A stretch of DNA of 64,000 nucleotides from Prevotella sp. Rep29 (GTDB lineage: Bacteria > Bacteroidota > Bacteroidia > Bacteroidales > Bacteroidaceae): NCBI RefSeq assembly GCF_019551475.1, contig NZ_CP047159.1, positions 62,001-126,000 of the forward strand, in the 5' to 3' direction. A program made the position numbers and the translations under genes. A model generated the notes under the pieces. That model was given only the letters and a program-made list of their open reading frames with translations. It was not told where the DNA came from and did not search any database. Position 1 is the stretch's first letter, and each line of letters opens with the position of its first letter. This document shows, one piece after another, positions 54,466-63,512 of this stretch.

Positions 54466-56457
54466 CTATACTTGCGTTTCTCCAATTACAACACTTCTTT
54501 CCATTGTCTTACTCGCTAACCATAAATCATCTTCTATTTTTAAGATTAAAATAGCAAATAATCTAAGGATTGTATGATATGCAGCAATATGCGCATTTTC
54601 ATCATCTACAGGTGGTGTACTACCATGCATATAATGATTCCGATATGCCATGCCATTAGTGAATCTACCGTTATCAAGATAATAACTAAAGTAGTCGCGT
54701 TCAGGTTTACTTAACAGGTGGTCATCTTTCACAAGCCATCCCTTATCAAACATTTTGTCTATTATTTTCTGTCCTTCATCATTGTAATGCCAATAGGAAC
54801 AAACTCCATATTCCCATAGCGATCTCAACACATTTAATTGTAATTGGCTAACTATATATAGATTCCCATCACTGTTAACCCCGATTATGTTTTGTTCTAT
54901 GAGAAAATCTAAATGTGGTTTTTGATAGTTAGCATAATTAGAATATTGGACATCATTTTCTTTCTCCAGCAATTCCGCTAGAGAATGATAATGCTTGTAC
55001 TTGAATGGCTCAACATGTGACAACAAAGAATTGCCAGAGCCTAAAAGGCCCCACAACACACTTCTTATCTCATTATTTCCATCTGCAATTTCATAATACT
55101 TATTTATAAGCAAACTTTTGCCTTCTTCAACTTTTAACGGCTTAGACAACCTGATTAAATCCTTATCAATTTCATCTTCTTCCACAAATGTATTGTATTG
55201 CTTAACAACTGCATCTAATTCTGGACACAACACACGACATTTGTTTAGTGTAGAATCATCATTTGAGGGAAGACTGATAGGCAATCCACAGTATCCATAT
55301 TGGGTTCGTAAATGCTTTTCATAAAATGTTTTTAGCTCGATTTCAAAAGAGCTATTCAGTGTCTGCGTTAGAACTTTGTTATAGGCGAATGTTTGAAATA
55401 ATGCCAAATTATTCTTATTATTAAACCTAATATGAGTCGGATACGAATCTCTTCCAATATCCATTAATAAGGACTCCATGGTGTCTACCTCTGTCTGCTT
55501 ATTAATCAGATTTAGCAAAAAGTGTTGGTTCATCCATCCAAACAAAGAAATACAATTGCCAACCCTATGCACATTATCTTGATTCATAATATATGGAATA
55601 CTATATATGTAAGTGGGATTCCCCCTTTCGTCGATATGGAGTTCTATTGGTGGTCTCCCTTCTTCATCAACAAATTGAACTCCTAAAGACCAGCGTGTTG
55701 TAACTGTACTAGGATCGTTTAACATCTCATCATTAAGTTTCTTATCCAATCTTTCGGCAAGAAGTCTTGTCTTTGGTGAAAGCTTTATATTATTCTTATC
55801 ATCTTTTATTTGGGTAATCAATCTTACATAGTTTAGATTTGGATCATCACTTTGCAAATAATTAACAAGTATCTGTTCTTTATCTGCCAACGTAAGATTT
55901 GATGGAAGATGCATTTCTGCGTCTCTACGCAAATCTCGTTTTGTGACATACTTGTCAAGAATAATGTGAGCACTATTTACATTACTCAAAAGTATTTCAC
56001 GAATAATACTCTTAAACTTCTCAACAATCCCTTTACATTCTAAAACCTCACGCACATAATTGTTGTTTCCTGCTAATATATCACGCAAGATCTCAGGCTT
56101 TATTAATTTGTATAACTTGTATGCGTCTATTATTTTCCAAAAAGTATTTTTGTATGTCCATTCTAATCGTTCAAATTCACTTTTGAGTAGAGTAGGATCA
56201 AGATGACAGAAGAATCCAGAGATAATTTTACCATATCCACTTGTTAATTGCTTCAGTGTGTTAAATTTTTCATCTGTCCATTCCAAGAATCTACATTCGT
56301 CATCTATCATACGTTTGATGTGCCAAAGTTCAATAACACCCTCCAAATCTGTAGGCACATCCCCTTCGGCCACTTCTTGAATACGCTTTTCTGCCATCTC
56401 TAGATAATGTCCTACAGATAAATCATCTTTTGAAAAATAACAAACACGATCCTTCAT
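54466..56457 (-). CDS. Unrecognised 663-aa protein with a C-terminal HEPN-type RNase motif
   Basis: No known full-length family is recognised. Residues 1 to about 200 are helical and charged (MKDRVCYFSKDDLSVGHYLEMAEKRIQEVAEGD), and a central mixed region follows. The C-terminal 60 residues contain RNHYMH (Arg606-His611), the Rx4H signature of HEPN ribonucleases with the usual polar residue after Arg, followed by a long hydrophobic helix (LRLFAILILKIEDDLWLASK). The base composition is AT-rich compared with the core genes. Before the IS insertion it lay 13 bp after the DUF262/HNH gene in the hsdR operon. I infer a possible defence effector, for example an abortive-infection RNase. Confidence 0.6.
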   Translation of the reverse strand: MKDRVCYFSKDDLSVGHYLEMAEKRIQEVAEGDVPTDLEGVIELWHIKRMIDDECRFLEWTDEKFNTLKQLTSGYGKIISGFFCHLDPTLLKSEFERLEWTYKNTFWKIIDAYKLYKLIKPEILRDILAGNNNYVREVLECKGIVEKFKSIIREILLSNVNSAHIILDKYVTKRDLRRDAEMHLPSNLTLADKEQILVNYLQSDDPNLNYVRLITQIKDDKNNIKLSPKTRLLAERLDKKLNDEMLNDPSTVTTRWSLGVQFVDEEGRPPIELHIDERGNPTYIYSIPYIMNQDNVHRVGNCISLFGWMNQHFLLNLINKQTEVDTMESLLMDIGRDSYPTHIRFNNKNNLALFQTFAYNKVLTQTLNSSFEIELKTFYEKHLRTQYGYCGLPISLPSNDDSTLNKCRVLCPELDAVVKQYNTFVEEDEIDKDLIRLSKPLKVEEGKSLLINKYYEIADGNNEIRSVLWGLLGSGNSLLSHVEPFKYKHYHSLAELLEKENDVQYSNYANYQKPHLDFLIEQNIIGVNSDGNLYIVSQLQLNVLRSLWEYGVCSYWHYNDEGQKIIDKMFDKGWLVKDDHLLSKPERDYFSYYLDNGRFTNGMAYRNHYMHGSTPPVDDENAHIAAYHTILRLFAILILKIEDDLWLASKTMERSVVIGETQV

Positions 56458-56713
56458 GCTATTTTCGAACTTACAAACTATAATAGTATTTCTTAATTTT
56501 AGCAGCCATCATTTTTCTGCGCTTGTCAAGGAAGGTTTCGTAGGAGTTAAAGTCCATTTCCATTGCTTCTAGTGGAACGCAGTTAGTTTCAAGGTTTGCA
56601 TAAAGCTTATCAATGCTGTTTACCAAGCCGGTCTGCTCAGAATCTCCTTTCAAGCAACGTTCCTTAGCCTCTTTCAGATAAACATTGGGGCCCTTCTTGC
56701 CAATAGATATATT
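56357..56713. repeat. Left copy of the long IS target duplication (about 356 bp)
   Basis: Matches 58397-58753 with a constant offset of 2040. Depending on whether the outermost T/A belongs to the IS, the duplication is 355-357 bp. It contains the last 80 codons of the DUF262 gene, the 13-bp gap and the first 33 codons of the 663-aa gene. Here the downstream gene is complete and the DUF262 part is a fragment. Confidence 0.9.
56471..56713 (-). pseudogene. 3' fragment of the DUF262/HNH gene left of the IS
   Basis: Encodes residues from about 529 to 608 (NISIGKKGPNVYLKEAKE to KYYYSL) identical to the end of the complete gene at 58511-60337. It is joined to the IS left end at 56713. It results from target duplication and has no N-terminal part. 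Confidence 0.92.
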
Positions 56714-56789
56714 CCTGACTTCATCACTTTTTTGCGCCATCATATAGCGCACAATGATAATCAGCGAGTTACGTAAAATTATTGGGTGG

Positions 56790-56823
56790 TTTGGGTGGCG
56801 CAAGCGAAAAACGTGTACCTTTG
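56790..56823 (+). promoter_or_regulatory. Transposase promoter inside the IS
   Basis: TTTG (56790-56793), 22 bp, TACCTTTG (56816-56823). The predicted start is at or within a base or two of the ATG at 56828, so the mRNA would be leaderless. The TTTG box is part of the 13-bp TTTGGGTGGCGCA repeat, so a protein bound there would block transcription. Confidence 0.65.
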
Positions 56824-56827
56824 CACC

Positions 56828-58369
56828 ATGTATGTACGCAAGAAACACAATCGTTCCGGCTCTACAAGTGTGGTAGTGGTCAGTAAAGCGAGTGGAAAGT
56901 ATAAAGAAATAAAATCGTTTGGCTCCTCTACATCCGAAGAGGAAATACATTCATTATGCGATAAGGCTGCTGCATGGATACGTTCATTTGGCGGTCAGCA
57001 AGAACTTGACTTTGATGACCGCAAGGGAAAGGAAGTCGAGGAGACAGAGCGTTTCCTTAGCAATATTGACAACGTGTTGATAAACGGTACTCGGCTTCTG
57101 CTTGATCAAGTCTATGACAGCATCGGCTTCAACCGGATTCCCGATGAGATTCTGCGTCATTTGGTAATCGCAAGGGTGTCGCAGCCCAGAAGCAAACTTG
57201 CCACAGTAGATTACCTGAAGTCATATTATGATGAAGATGTTGACCTCAACCACATCTATCGCTACATGGACAAGCTCTACAATACCCAGATGGAGCTTGC
57301 GCAGCAGATTAGCGTAGAGCACACCCGGAAACTGTTCGGAGGCAAGATTGGATTGATGTTCTACGACGTGACGACGCTCTACTTTGAGACAGCACAGACG
57401 GACGTATTGCGTGAACCGGGGTTTTCAAAGGATGGAAAGACGGCAGAGTCACAGGTTATACTCGGTCTGCTTGTATCAGAAGGAGGCTACCCGCTTTCAT
57501 ACTCTCTGTTCAACGGCAGCCAGTATGAGGGCTTCACCATGATACCAATGATAGATGACTTCAAGCAGCGTTTCAATCTGGGGAAAGATTTTGTTGTGGT
57601 GGCAGACTCAGGCTTGATGAACAAGAACAATGTCACTTTGCTGCAGGAGGCTGGCTACAACTACATACTTGGAGCCCGCATCAAGAGCGAGAGCGCAAGC
57701 GTGAAGCAATGGATTCTCTCTTTAGAGAAGGTTGATAAAGCCTGTTACGACTACAAACGTGAGAATGGGGAAAGACTTATCGTCAGTTATTCCGACAAGC
57801 GTGCAAAGAAGGATGCCTACAACCGTGACCGCGGAATTGTCCGATTGAGAAAAGCCTATAAGACCGGACGCATCACGAAGAGTCAGGTGAACAAGCGTGG
57901 CTACAACAAGTTTCTTGAAATCAGCAAGGACATAGAAGTCGTCATCAGCGAAGAGAAGATTGCAGAGGACTGCCAGTGGGACGGACTCAAGGGCTACATC
58001 ACCAATACAGACCTTGACGCCGAGCGTGTCATTGCCGAGTATCATGGACTCTGGGTGGTGGAACGTGCATTCCGTATTTCAAAAGGAACTCTGGAAATGC
58101 GTCCGATGTTTCATTTTACAGAACGTAGGATAGAGGCACATGTCTGCATTTGCTTCATCGCCTATAAGGTATATAAGGAACTGGAGCGACTCATTGCCAT
58201 TAACAAGATTGGGATGAGTGTCGATAAGGTGCTTGAGGCAGCCAAAACTATCACGACAATCAGGGTAAGGATGCCTAAAAACGGGACTTACTTCACTAAG
58301 ACACTCTTCTTGACGGAGAAGCACCTCGCAGTGAAACCACTTTTCGACATATCTGGCAACAAATCTTAA
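56828..58369 (+). CDS. IS1634-family DDE transposase
   Basis: 513 aa from the ATG at 56828 (MYVRKKHNRSGSTSVVVVSK), the usual N-terminus for this family; an upstream GTG at 56786 overlaps the promoter and is rejected. An N-terminal helical region is followed by the RNase H-like core, with YDVTTLYFE, VVVADSGLMNKNN and YHGLWVVERAFRISK giving the DDE residues. The Arg of the YREK motif is Leu here. The coding part shared with the window-start copy gives an identical protein, so both copies are recent. Confidence 0.95.
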   Translation: MYVRKKHNRSGSTSVVVVSKASGKYKEIKSFGSSTSEEEIHSLCDKAAAWIRSFGGQQELDFDDRKGKEVEETERFLSNIDNVLINGTRLLLDQVYDSIGFNRIPDEILRHLVIARVSQPRSKLATVDYLKSYYDEDVDLNHIYRYMDKLYNTQMELAQQISVEHTRKLFGGKIGLMFYDVTTLYFETAQTDVLREPGFSKDGKTAESQVILGLLVSEGGYPLSYSLFNGSQYEGFTMIPMIDDFKQRFNLGKDFVVVADSGLMNKNNVTLLQEAGYNYILGARIKSESASVKQWILSLEKVDKACYDYKRENGERLIVSYSDKRAKKDAYNRDRGIVRLRKAYKTGRITKSQVNKRGYNKFLEISKDIEVVISEEKIAEDCQWDGLKGYITNTDLDAERVIAEYHGLWVVERAFRISKGTLEMRPMFHFTERRIEAHVCICFIAYKVYKELERLIAINKIGMSVDKVLEAAKTITTIRVRMPKNGTYFTKTLFLTEKHLAVKPLFDISGNKS

Positions 58370-58396
58370 TTTGGGTGGCGCATTGACGAAGTCAGG

Positions 58397-58497
58397 ACAT
58401 CCCCTTCGGCCACTTCTTGAATACGCTTTTCTGCCATCTCTAGATAATGTCCTACAGATAAATCATCTTTTGAAAAATAACAAACACGATCCTTCAT
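58397..58497 (-). pseudogene. 5' fragment of the 663-aa gene right of the IS
   Basis: Encodes the first 33 residues (MKDRVCYFSKDDLSVGHYLE through about EGDV) and then runs into the IS right end. Its ATG is 13 bp after the DUF262 stop codon, which shows the gene order before insertion. Confidence 0.92.
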
Positions 58498-58753
58498 GCT
58501 ATTTTCGAACTTACAAACTATAATAGTATTTCTTAATTTTAGCAGCCATCATTTTTCTGCGCTTGTCAAGGAAGGTTTCGTAGGAGTTAAAGTCCATTTC
58601 CATTGCTTCTAGTGGAACGCAGTTAGTTTCAAGGTTTGCATAAAGCTTATCAATGCTGTTTACCAAGCCGGTCTGCTCAGAATCTCCTTTCAAGCAACGT
58701 TCCTTAGCCTCTTTCAGATAAACATTGGGGCCCTTCTTGCCAATAGATATATT
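58397..58753. repeat. Right copy of the long IS target duplication (about 356 bp)
   Basis: Partner of 56357-56713. In this copy the DUF262 gene is complete, and the 663-aa gene is reduced to its first 33 codons. Confidence 0.9.
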
Positions 58754-60337
58754 GACAGGGCGGTCCAAGAATACGTAGTTGGCTTCTTGATTATAAAGCG
58801 ACTTATCAAAATGGTGATCTATGAGGTATTGCTTGGGGAAAATATGGTGAACGTCTCCACCTAAAGCAATTAGTTCCCTCACAGGTACATTGTTAGACAA
58901 AAATGACACATCATTGAAGAATATCTGTGCAGCCAAGAATACCAAATAAGTCGGATTATTGGTTGAGGTATATGACAGATTCTGTACCAAAGCTACATTC
59001 CAAAAGTTCTCAGACAACTGTGCATCCTCAATTTCCTTAAGGATGGCAACCACGCCTGATTCCCTTATACGACGAATATCTCTTGCGAAAGCAGATTCAG
59101 GAGAACTGCTATAGCGTCCCGTCAACACGGAGAGTACATACCATTTCTGCACATAACGTTTGATGTCCTCCACTGGAACTTCGTTCGACTCCCTCAATAG
59201 CAGATAGATGGTATAAGCGAAATCAAGAGCCATGTTTGAATTGACAAGTCGTGAAGAAATGAATCCTGCCGACTTAATTGCAATCATAAACCGCTTGAAG
59301 TTATACTCGTTGATTACGTTCATCACACCCTCTGTGAATTCTTCATACGTGTGTTCCACTATTTCCTCGTTGAACTCACGTGTTTCAAAGTTACGTCCAG
59401 AAAGCAGGCTCACGAGATCTGACAACTTTGCTCGTTTCAGTTTGTGCATAAAGGCTACCCGAATCACATCGTCACACTCTGGATCATAGACGGTCTCCGT
59501 ATCATCTTTCAGCCATTTCAATTTTTGCAGGTAAGGAGTAGCAGCAAAAGCTGTATCATGTGAAGCTAGATAATCATAGAACGATGGAACAACAGCAAGA
59601 TGACTGAAATAGTCAATAACTTTCCGAAGCGTATTACCTCCGTGTTTCTCGTCGGCAGCAATCTTCGACATGACGAAATCGCCTTGACTTAGAGCTGTTC
59701 CCTTTGAATTGATACGGATGAAGATGTCTGTCACAATGTCGATGTCAAGATTTTCGGAAAGTTCGATGACACCTATCATCCTATTGGCTATGCCCTTAAG
59801 TTTTGTGATTATTCTATCTAAAGTCCTTTGGTCTATTCCAGGATTGTCTTCACAATATTGAGGAATAAAATCAAAAGGGGAATATGAAGTTTTGAACAAT
59901 TCGGCAATATCCGGAATCCACCTCTTGCTTTTCCTGATAGCGGGAGTAGCCACAGCAAAGATCTCTGCATCTGGTTCCCCACTTAGTGCAGCGATTGGAT
60001 CGAATGCGATCTTGATACGTTCCTCTTGGTACTCACTATTAAATACTGTTCTGCCAGCAACAGCGGTCATCAAAGCTGTGATACGCTGTTGGCCATCTAT
60101 CAGCACCTTTTTGCCAGAAGAAATAGTTCCGTCCTTCAACTTGACGTTTGGATTCTTCCACAAAATGAGATAACCAGTAGGGTAACCTTTGTATAGCGAA
60201 TCAATCAGGTCTCTCACTTGTGTTTTCTTCCATACAAAAGGTCGCTGTATTTCAGGAATAGCAATGTCGTTGGCTTCTATCAGTCCCAATATAGCGCTAA
60301 TAGAAAGTGGATAGTTGGAATATTTCTCGTTGTCCAT
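58511..60337 (-). CDS. DUF262 plus HNH protein, GmrSD-like type IV restriction enzyme
   Basis: 608 aa. The N-terminal DUF262 (ParB-like NTPase) domain has IPEIQRPFVWKKTQVRDLIDSLYKGYPTG and the nucleotide motif IDGQQRITAL (DGQQR at 81-85). The C-terminal part has DVHHIFPKQYL (His497-His498), the DUF1524-type HNH nuclease motif, and NYVFLDRPVNISIGKKGP. This fusion resembles GmrSD/BrxU enzymes that cut modified phage DNA. It lies 21 bp downstream of hsdR, so it belongs to the same operon, as often seen inside type I loci. Confidence 0.9.
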   Translation of the reverse strand: MDNEKYSNYPLSISAILGLIEANDIAIPEIQRPFVWKKTQVRDLIDSLYKGYPTGYLILWKNPNVKLKDGTISSGKKVLIDGQQRITALMTAVAGRTVFNSEYQEERIKIAFDPIAALSGEPDAEIFAVATPAIRKSKRWIPDIAELFKTSYSPFDFIPQYCEDNPGIDQRTLDRIITKLKGIANRMIGVIELSENLDIDIVTDIFIRINSKGTALSQGDFVMSKIAADEKHGGNTLRKVIDYFSHLAVVPSFYDYLASHDTAFAATPYLQKLKWLKDDTETVYDPECDDVIRVAFMHKLKRAKLSDLVSLLSGRNFETREFNEEIVEHTYEEFTEGVMNVINEYNFKRFMIAIKSAGFISSRLVNSNMALDFAYTIYLLLRESNEVPVEDIKRYVQKWYVLSVLTGRYSSSPESAFARDIRRIRESGVVAILKEIEDAQLSENFWNVALVQNLSYTSTNNPTYLVFLAAQIFFNDVSFLSNNVPVRELIALGGDVHHIFPKQYLIDHHFDKSLYNQEANYVFLDRPVNISIGKKGPNVYLKEAKERCLKGDSEQTGLVNSIDKLYANLETNCVPLEAMEMDFNSYETFLDKRRKMMAAKIKKYYYSL

Positions 60338-60358
60338 ATTATCTTTTATTAAAATGAT

Positions 60359-63300
60359 TTATGCCACACTTCCATAATGCTGGCTGACGTAGTTATACAC
60401 AGCATCGCGGTAGTAGTTGATGCTTTCATCGGTATAGCTCTCTGGGAGTTCTTTCCAGAGGATGTCACGAATGGTGATGATGATGGATGCTCTGGTCTCT
60501 TGCTTGTCGAACGGATGATCCATCGTGGCCAGTTGGGCCTTTATCTTCTCCAACAATTTTTTTGCGACGACCTTTAGCTTCTTTATGTCTTCCTTTGAGA
60601 GGTCATCTTTCATCAGCACATCGTACATGGAGAGCTGTTCGTCATTCTCAAAACCTTCACGAATGTAGCGTTTCTCCTCTTCGGTCAGTTCGTGGGAGAG
60701 TTTCATCAGTTCCTCGAAGGTTTTCTCTATAGTTGCGCGGTTCTGCTCCTGGTTATAGTCGTGAATGATTTCCTGATACTTCTCGTAAAAGTTGATACGT
60801 GAGGGATTCTGAGCTAACATCTGAGCGATACGCTCTTGAAGCAGTTCCTGTATATCTTTCAGAACAAGATTCTTTTCTTTGCTCTTGGCAAACTCACGAC
60901 GGAGTAGTTCAAAGTCAATGCCGCTAATATCAAAGCGACGTGACTCTGCTACCATTGTGGAATTCGAATCTACTTCTAAATGCTCATTCACGATTTCGTT
61001 GATGGCTACGCTCAAGTCAGTGATGTCAGCATGTTTGCGTTTCTGTTGCAGTTCCTTGTAGATGGCTTCGATGGCATCTTTCTGCTGTTTCATCTCGGGT
61101 GTGATGTCTTCGCGGTCGAGGTATTTCCAAAGTTTCAACAGCGTGGAGGCAAACGTGCAGTAGGACTTCCTGATTTCCGCTGTCTCGCACATTGCATTGG
61201 CTGCCTTCTTCAGCAACGACAGTTTTTCGAAACTCTCTGCTTTGATGAGGTCATCCAACTCAAAGTCGTGCTCTTTCAGGAAAGCCGCCGCAGCGGCTAT
61301 CGTCTCTATGACATGCTTGATGAGTTCTTTCTTATCAATCGTTGGGTCGTTGCCTCCTGCGCCACCTTCCGGGTTGGCGGTATAGTCGGCCAATGCCTGG
61401 CGCAGGGCTTTCACGATGCCGATATAGTCGACGATCAGTCCGTTGGTCTTTCCTTCTGCTACGCGATTGGCACGCGCGATGGTCTGCATCAGCGTATGAG
61501 CCTTCATCGGTTTGTCGATGTAGAGGCACGAGAGCGTTTTCACGTCGAAGCCTGTCAGCCACATGGCGCAGACAAAGACCACGCGCAACCGTGAGTCATC
61601 GGCCTTGAAAGCCTTGTCCAGTTCTTCCTTTTCCATCCGCTCGCGGTGCGGCTTGATGTCGAGGCCCCATTTTTGGAACGTCTGTATCTCGTTCTGCTCT
61701 TGCGAAACGACTACCGTCATGTCCGTCTCACGCATCCATTCCAGTTTGCGCTGCATCTCCTGCGCCTCTTGTTGCGAGGTGCATTTCACGATGGCATCTT
61801 CCAATGCCTTGATTTCGCGCTGCCAGTATTCCTGCACATAGTTGAACATTCGTACACAGGTCACCTTGTTATAGCACACGAACATCGCCTTGCCCGAAGT
61901 CCACAGGTCGCTGTAATGATGCACAAAGTCCTTGGCAATCAGGCGCAGACGTTTGGCTGCTGTCAGCAGATGCACCTCCTTGGCAAACTCCCGTTCCAGC
62001 TTGGCCAGTTGTGAGGCATCCAGTTCGCCCGCTTGTTCCAGGGCGGCTGCAATCTCGTCGTTGATTTCTGGATTCTTCAGGTCTTGCAGTTTCTCACCAC
62101 GATTCTCATAATAGAGTGGCACCGTTGCTTTATCCTCTACGGCCCGTTTGAAGTCATAGATACTTACGTAGCCACCAAAGGTACGTGCCGTGATGTTGTC
62201 GTTTGACAGCAACGGTGTACCTGTGAAACCGATGCGATGGGCGGTTGGCAGCAAGTGCATCAGGTTGTCGGCAAAGATGCCATTCTGCGTGCGGTGCGCC
62301 TCGTCGCTCATCACGATGATGTCGTGGTCGGGATAGATCGGTTCAGCCTTCGGGTCGTTGAACTTCTGAATGAGCGAGAAGATGAACGACGGATTGCCTT
62401 TCAACTTCGATTTCAGGTCCTCGCCACTGCTGGCGATGAACTTCTTCGCCTTCACGTTGCCCAACAGTCCGCAGTTCTCAAACGTGTCGCTGATTTGTTT
62501 GTTCAGTTCGTCGCGGTCGGTCAGTACAAGGAAGGTGGGCGAGCCCTCAAACTTGCGACGAATCTTCTGCGAGAGGAACAGCATGGAATAACTCTTACCC
62601 GAGCCTTGCGTATGCCAGAACACACCTAACTTTCCGTTCAGATACTGACGGTTGCGATACATTTCTACGGCTTGGTTCACACCAAGGTATTGGTGGTTTC
62701 GGGCCAGAATCTTAGCCGTTCGTCCGCCGCTGTGGTCGTAGAGGATAAAGTTTTCCAGCAAGTCCAAAAAGTTCTCCTTCTTACAGATACCCCTCAACAT
62801 CGTCGGCAGTTCGATGTTGCCGGCATCTTCCTCCTTCAGTCGTTTCCATTCGTGGAAGAACTCCCATTTCGAGTCGATGGTTCCCACACGTGCCTCCAGT
62901 CCGTTGCTGAACATGATAAAGGCGTTGTGATAGAACAGTTGCGGAATCGTATCCAAATAGTCGCGATAGTTCTTGTTGAAGGCATCCACTACTTCTACAT
63001 CGTGGTTCTTCAGTTCCATAAACAGCAAAGGCAGCCCATTCACGAAGCCCACGATGTCGGCACGGCGATGATAGAGCGCACCATACACCCACATCTCGCG
63101 GACACACAAGAAGTCGTTCTTCTCTGGCGAAGCGAAGTCTATCACTTTGGCACGCACCTCCTCCGTCTCGCCGTTCGGTTTTATGCGGGTCACGGGCACA
63201 CCGTCCTTGATGTACTGATACTTCTGCTCGTTCACCTGCATCAGCGTCTGCGAACTCATGTGTTCCGTCATGCGCTCCGTAGCCTCCTGCAACTGCTTGT

Positions 63301-63505
63301 CCGTCAGCCAAGGGTTCAGCGTCTTCAGCGCCTTGCGGAAACGGCCCGTCAGCAGTACTTCATGGTAAGACGTGCGCCCCAGCGTACCGTTCGTGCCGAG
63401 CACCTCCTTATCAAAAGCATACACACTCGTCCAGCCCAGTTCCTTCTCCATCAAATCGGCTGCACTCCGCTGTATCAGTTGGTCTTCGCTATAGTCCTTT
63501 GCCAT
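60359..63505 (-). CDS. hsdR: Type I restriction enzyme R subunit (HsdR)
   Basis: 1048-aa ATP-dependent translocase and nuclease. The N-terminal PD-(D/E)xK nuclease domain has VGFVNGLPLLFMELKNHDVEV (near 150-170). Helicase motifs follow: Walker A WHTQGSGKSYSMLFL (near 300), DEAH in VMSDEAHRTQNG (near 400), GFTGTPLLS, and in the second RecA fold VVFVCAMWLTGFDVKTLSCLYIDKPM and QTIARANRV. The C-terminal HsdM-binding region is helical and charged. hsdM and hsdS are not in the window; they may lie beyond 64000. Confidence 0.96.
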   Translation of the reverse strand: MAKDYSEDQLIQRSAADLMEKELGWTSVYAFDKEVLGTNGTLGRTSYHEVLLTGRFRKALKTLNPWLTDKQLQEATERMTEHMSSQTLMQVNEQKYQYIKDGVPVTRIKPNGETEEVRAKVIDFASPEKNDFLCVREMWVYGALYHRRADIVGFVNGLPLLFMELKNHDVEVVDAFNKNYRDYLDTIPQLFYHNAFIMFSNGLEARVGTIDSKWEFFHEWKRLKEEDAGNIELPTMLRGICKKENFLDLLENFILYDHSGGRTAKILARNHQYLGVNQAVEMYRNRQYLNGKLGVFWHTQGSGKSYSMLFLSQKIRRKFEGSPTFLVLTDRDELNKQISDTFENCGLLGNVKAKKFIASSGEDLKSKLKGNPSFIFSLIQKFNDPKAEPIYPDHDIIVMSDEAHRTQNGIFADNLMHLLPTAHRIGFTGTPLLSNDNITARTFGGYVSIYDFKRAVEDKATVPLYYENRGEKLQDLKNPEINDEIAAALEQAGELDASQLAKLEREFAKEVHLLTAAKRLRLIAKDFVHHYSDLWTSGKAMFVCYNKVTCVRMFNYVQEYWQREIKALEDAIVKCTSQQEAQEMQRKLEWMRETDMTVVVSQEQNEIQTFQKWGLDIKPHRERMEKEELDKAFKADDSRLRVVFVCAMWLTGFDVKTLSCLYIDKPMKAHTLMQTIARANRVAEGKTNGLIVDYIGIVKALRQALADYTANPEGGAGGNDPTIDKKELIKHVIETIAAAAAFLKEHDFELDDLIKAESFEKLSLLKKAANAMCETAEIRKSYCTFASTLLKLWKYLDREDITPEMKQQKDAIEAIYKELQQKRKHADITDLSVAINEIVNEHLEVDSNSTMVAESRRFDISGIDFELLRREFAKSKEKNLVLKDIQELLQERIAQMLAQNPSRINFYEKYQEIIHDYNQEQNRATIEKTFEELMKLSHELTEEEKRYIREGFENDEQLSMYDVLMKDDLSKEDIKKLKVVAKKLLEKIKAQLATMDHPFDKQETRASIIITIRDILWKELPESYTDESINYYRDAVYNYVSQHYGSVA

Positions 63506-63512
63506 AATGACA

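Larger units (their letters stand above)
56713..58397 (+). mobile_element. Complete IS1634-family insertion sequence
   Basis: About 1.68 kb with terminal inverted repeats TCCTGACTTC(A/G)TCA (left from 56713; right, reversed, ending 58397). It holds one DDE transposase gene. TTTGGGTGGCGCA occurs in direct orientation just before (56790-56802) and just after (58370-58382) the gene. The element is flanked by a direct repeat of about 356 bp. IS1634 and IS1549 relatives are known for unusually long, variable target duplications, so this fits the family. Confidence 0.92.

Noticed and set aside
56786..56827. Upstream GTG start for the transposase (14 extra residues)
   Set aside because: It overlaps both promoter boxes, and the extra residues (MVWVAQAKNVYLCT) do not fit the family N-terminus.
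56471..56950. A separate 159-aa gene left of the IS
   Set aside because: It is the duplicated 3' end of the DUF262 gene fused in frame to antisense IS sequence, not an independent gene.
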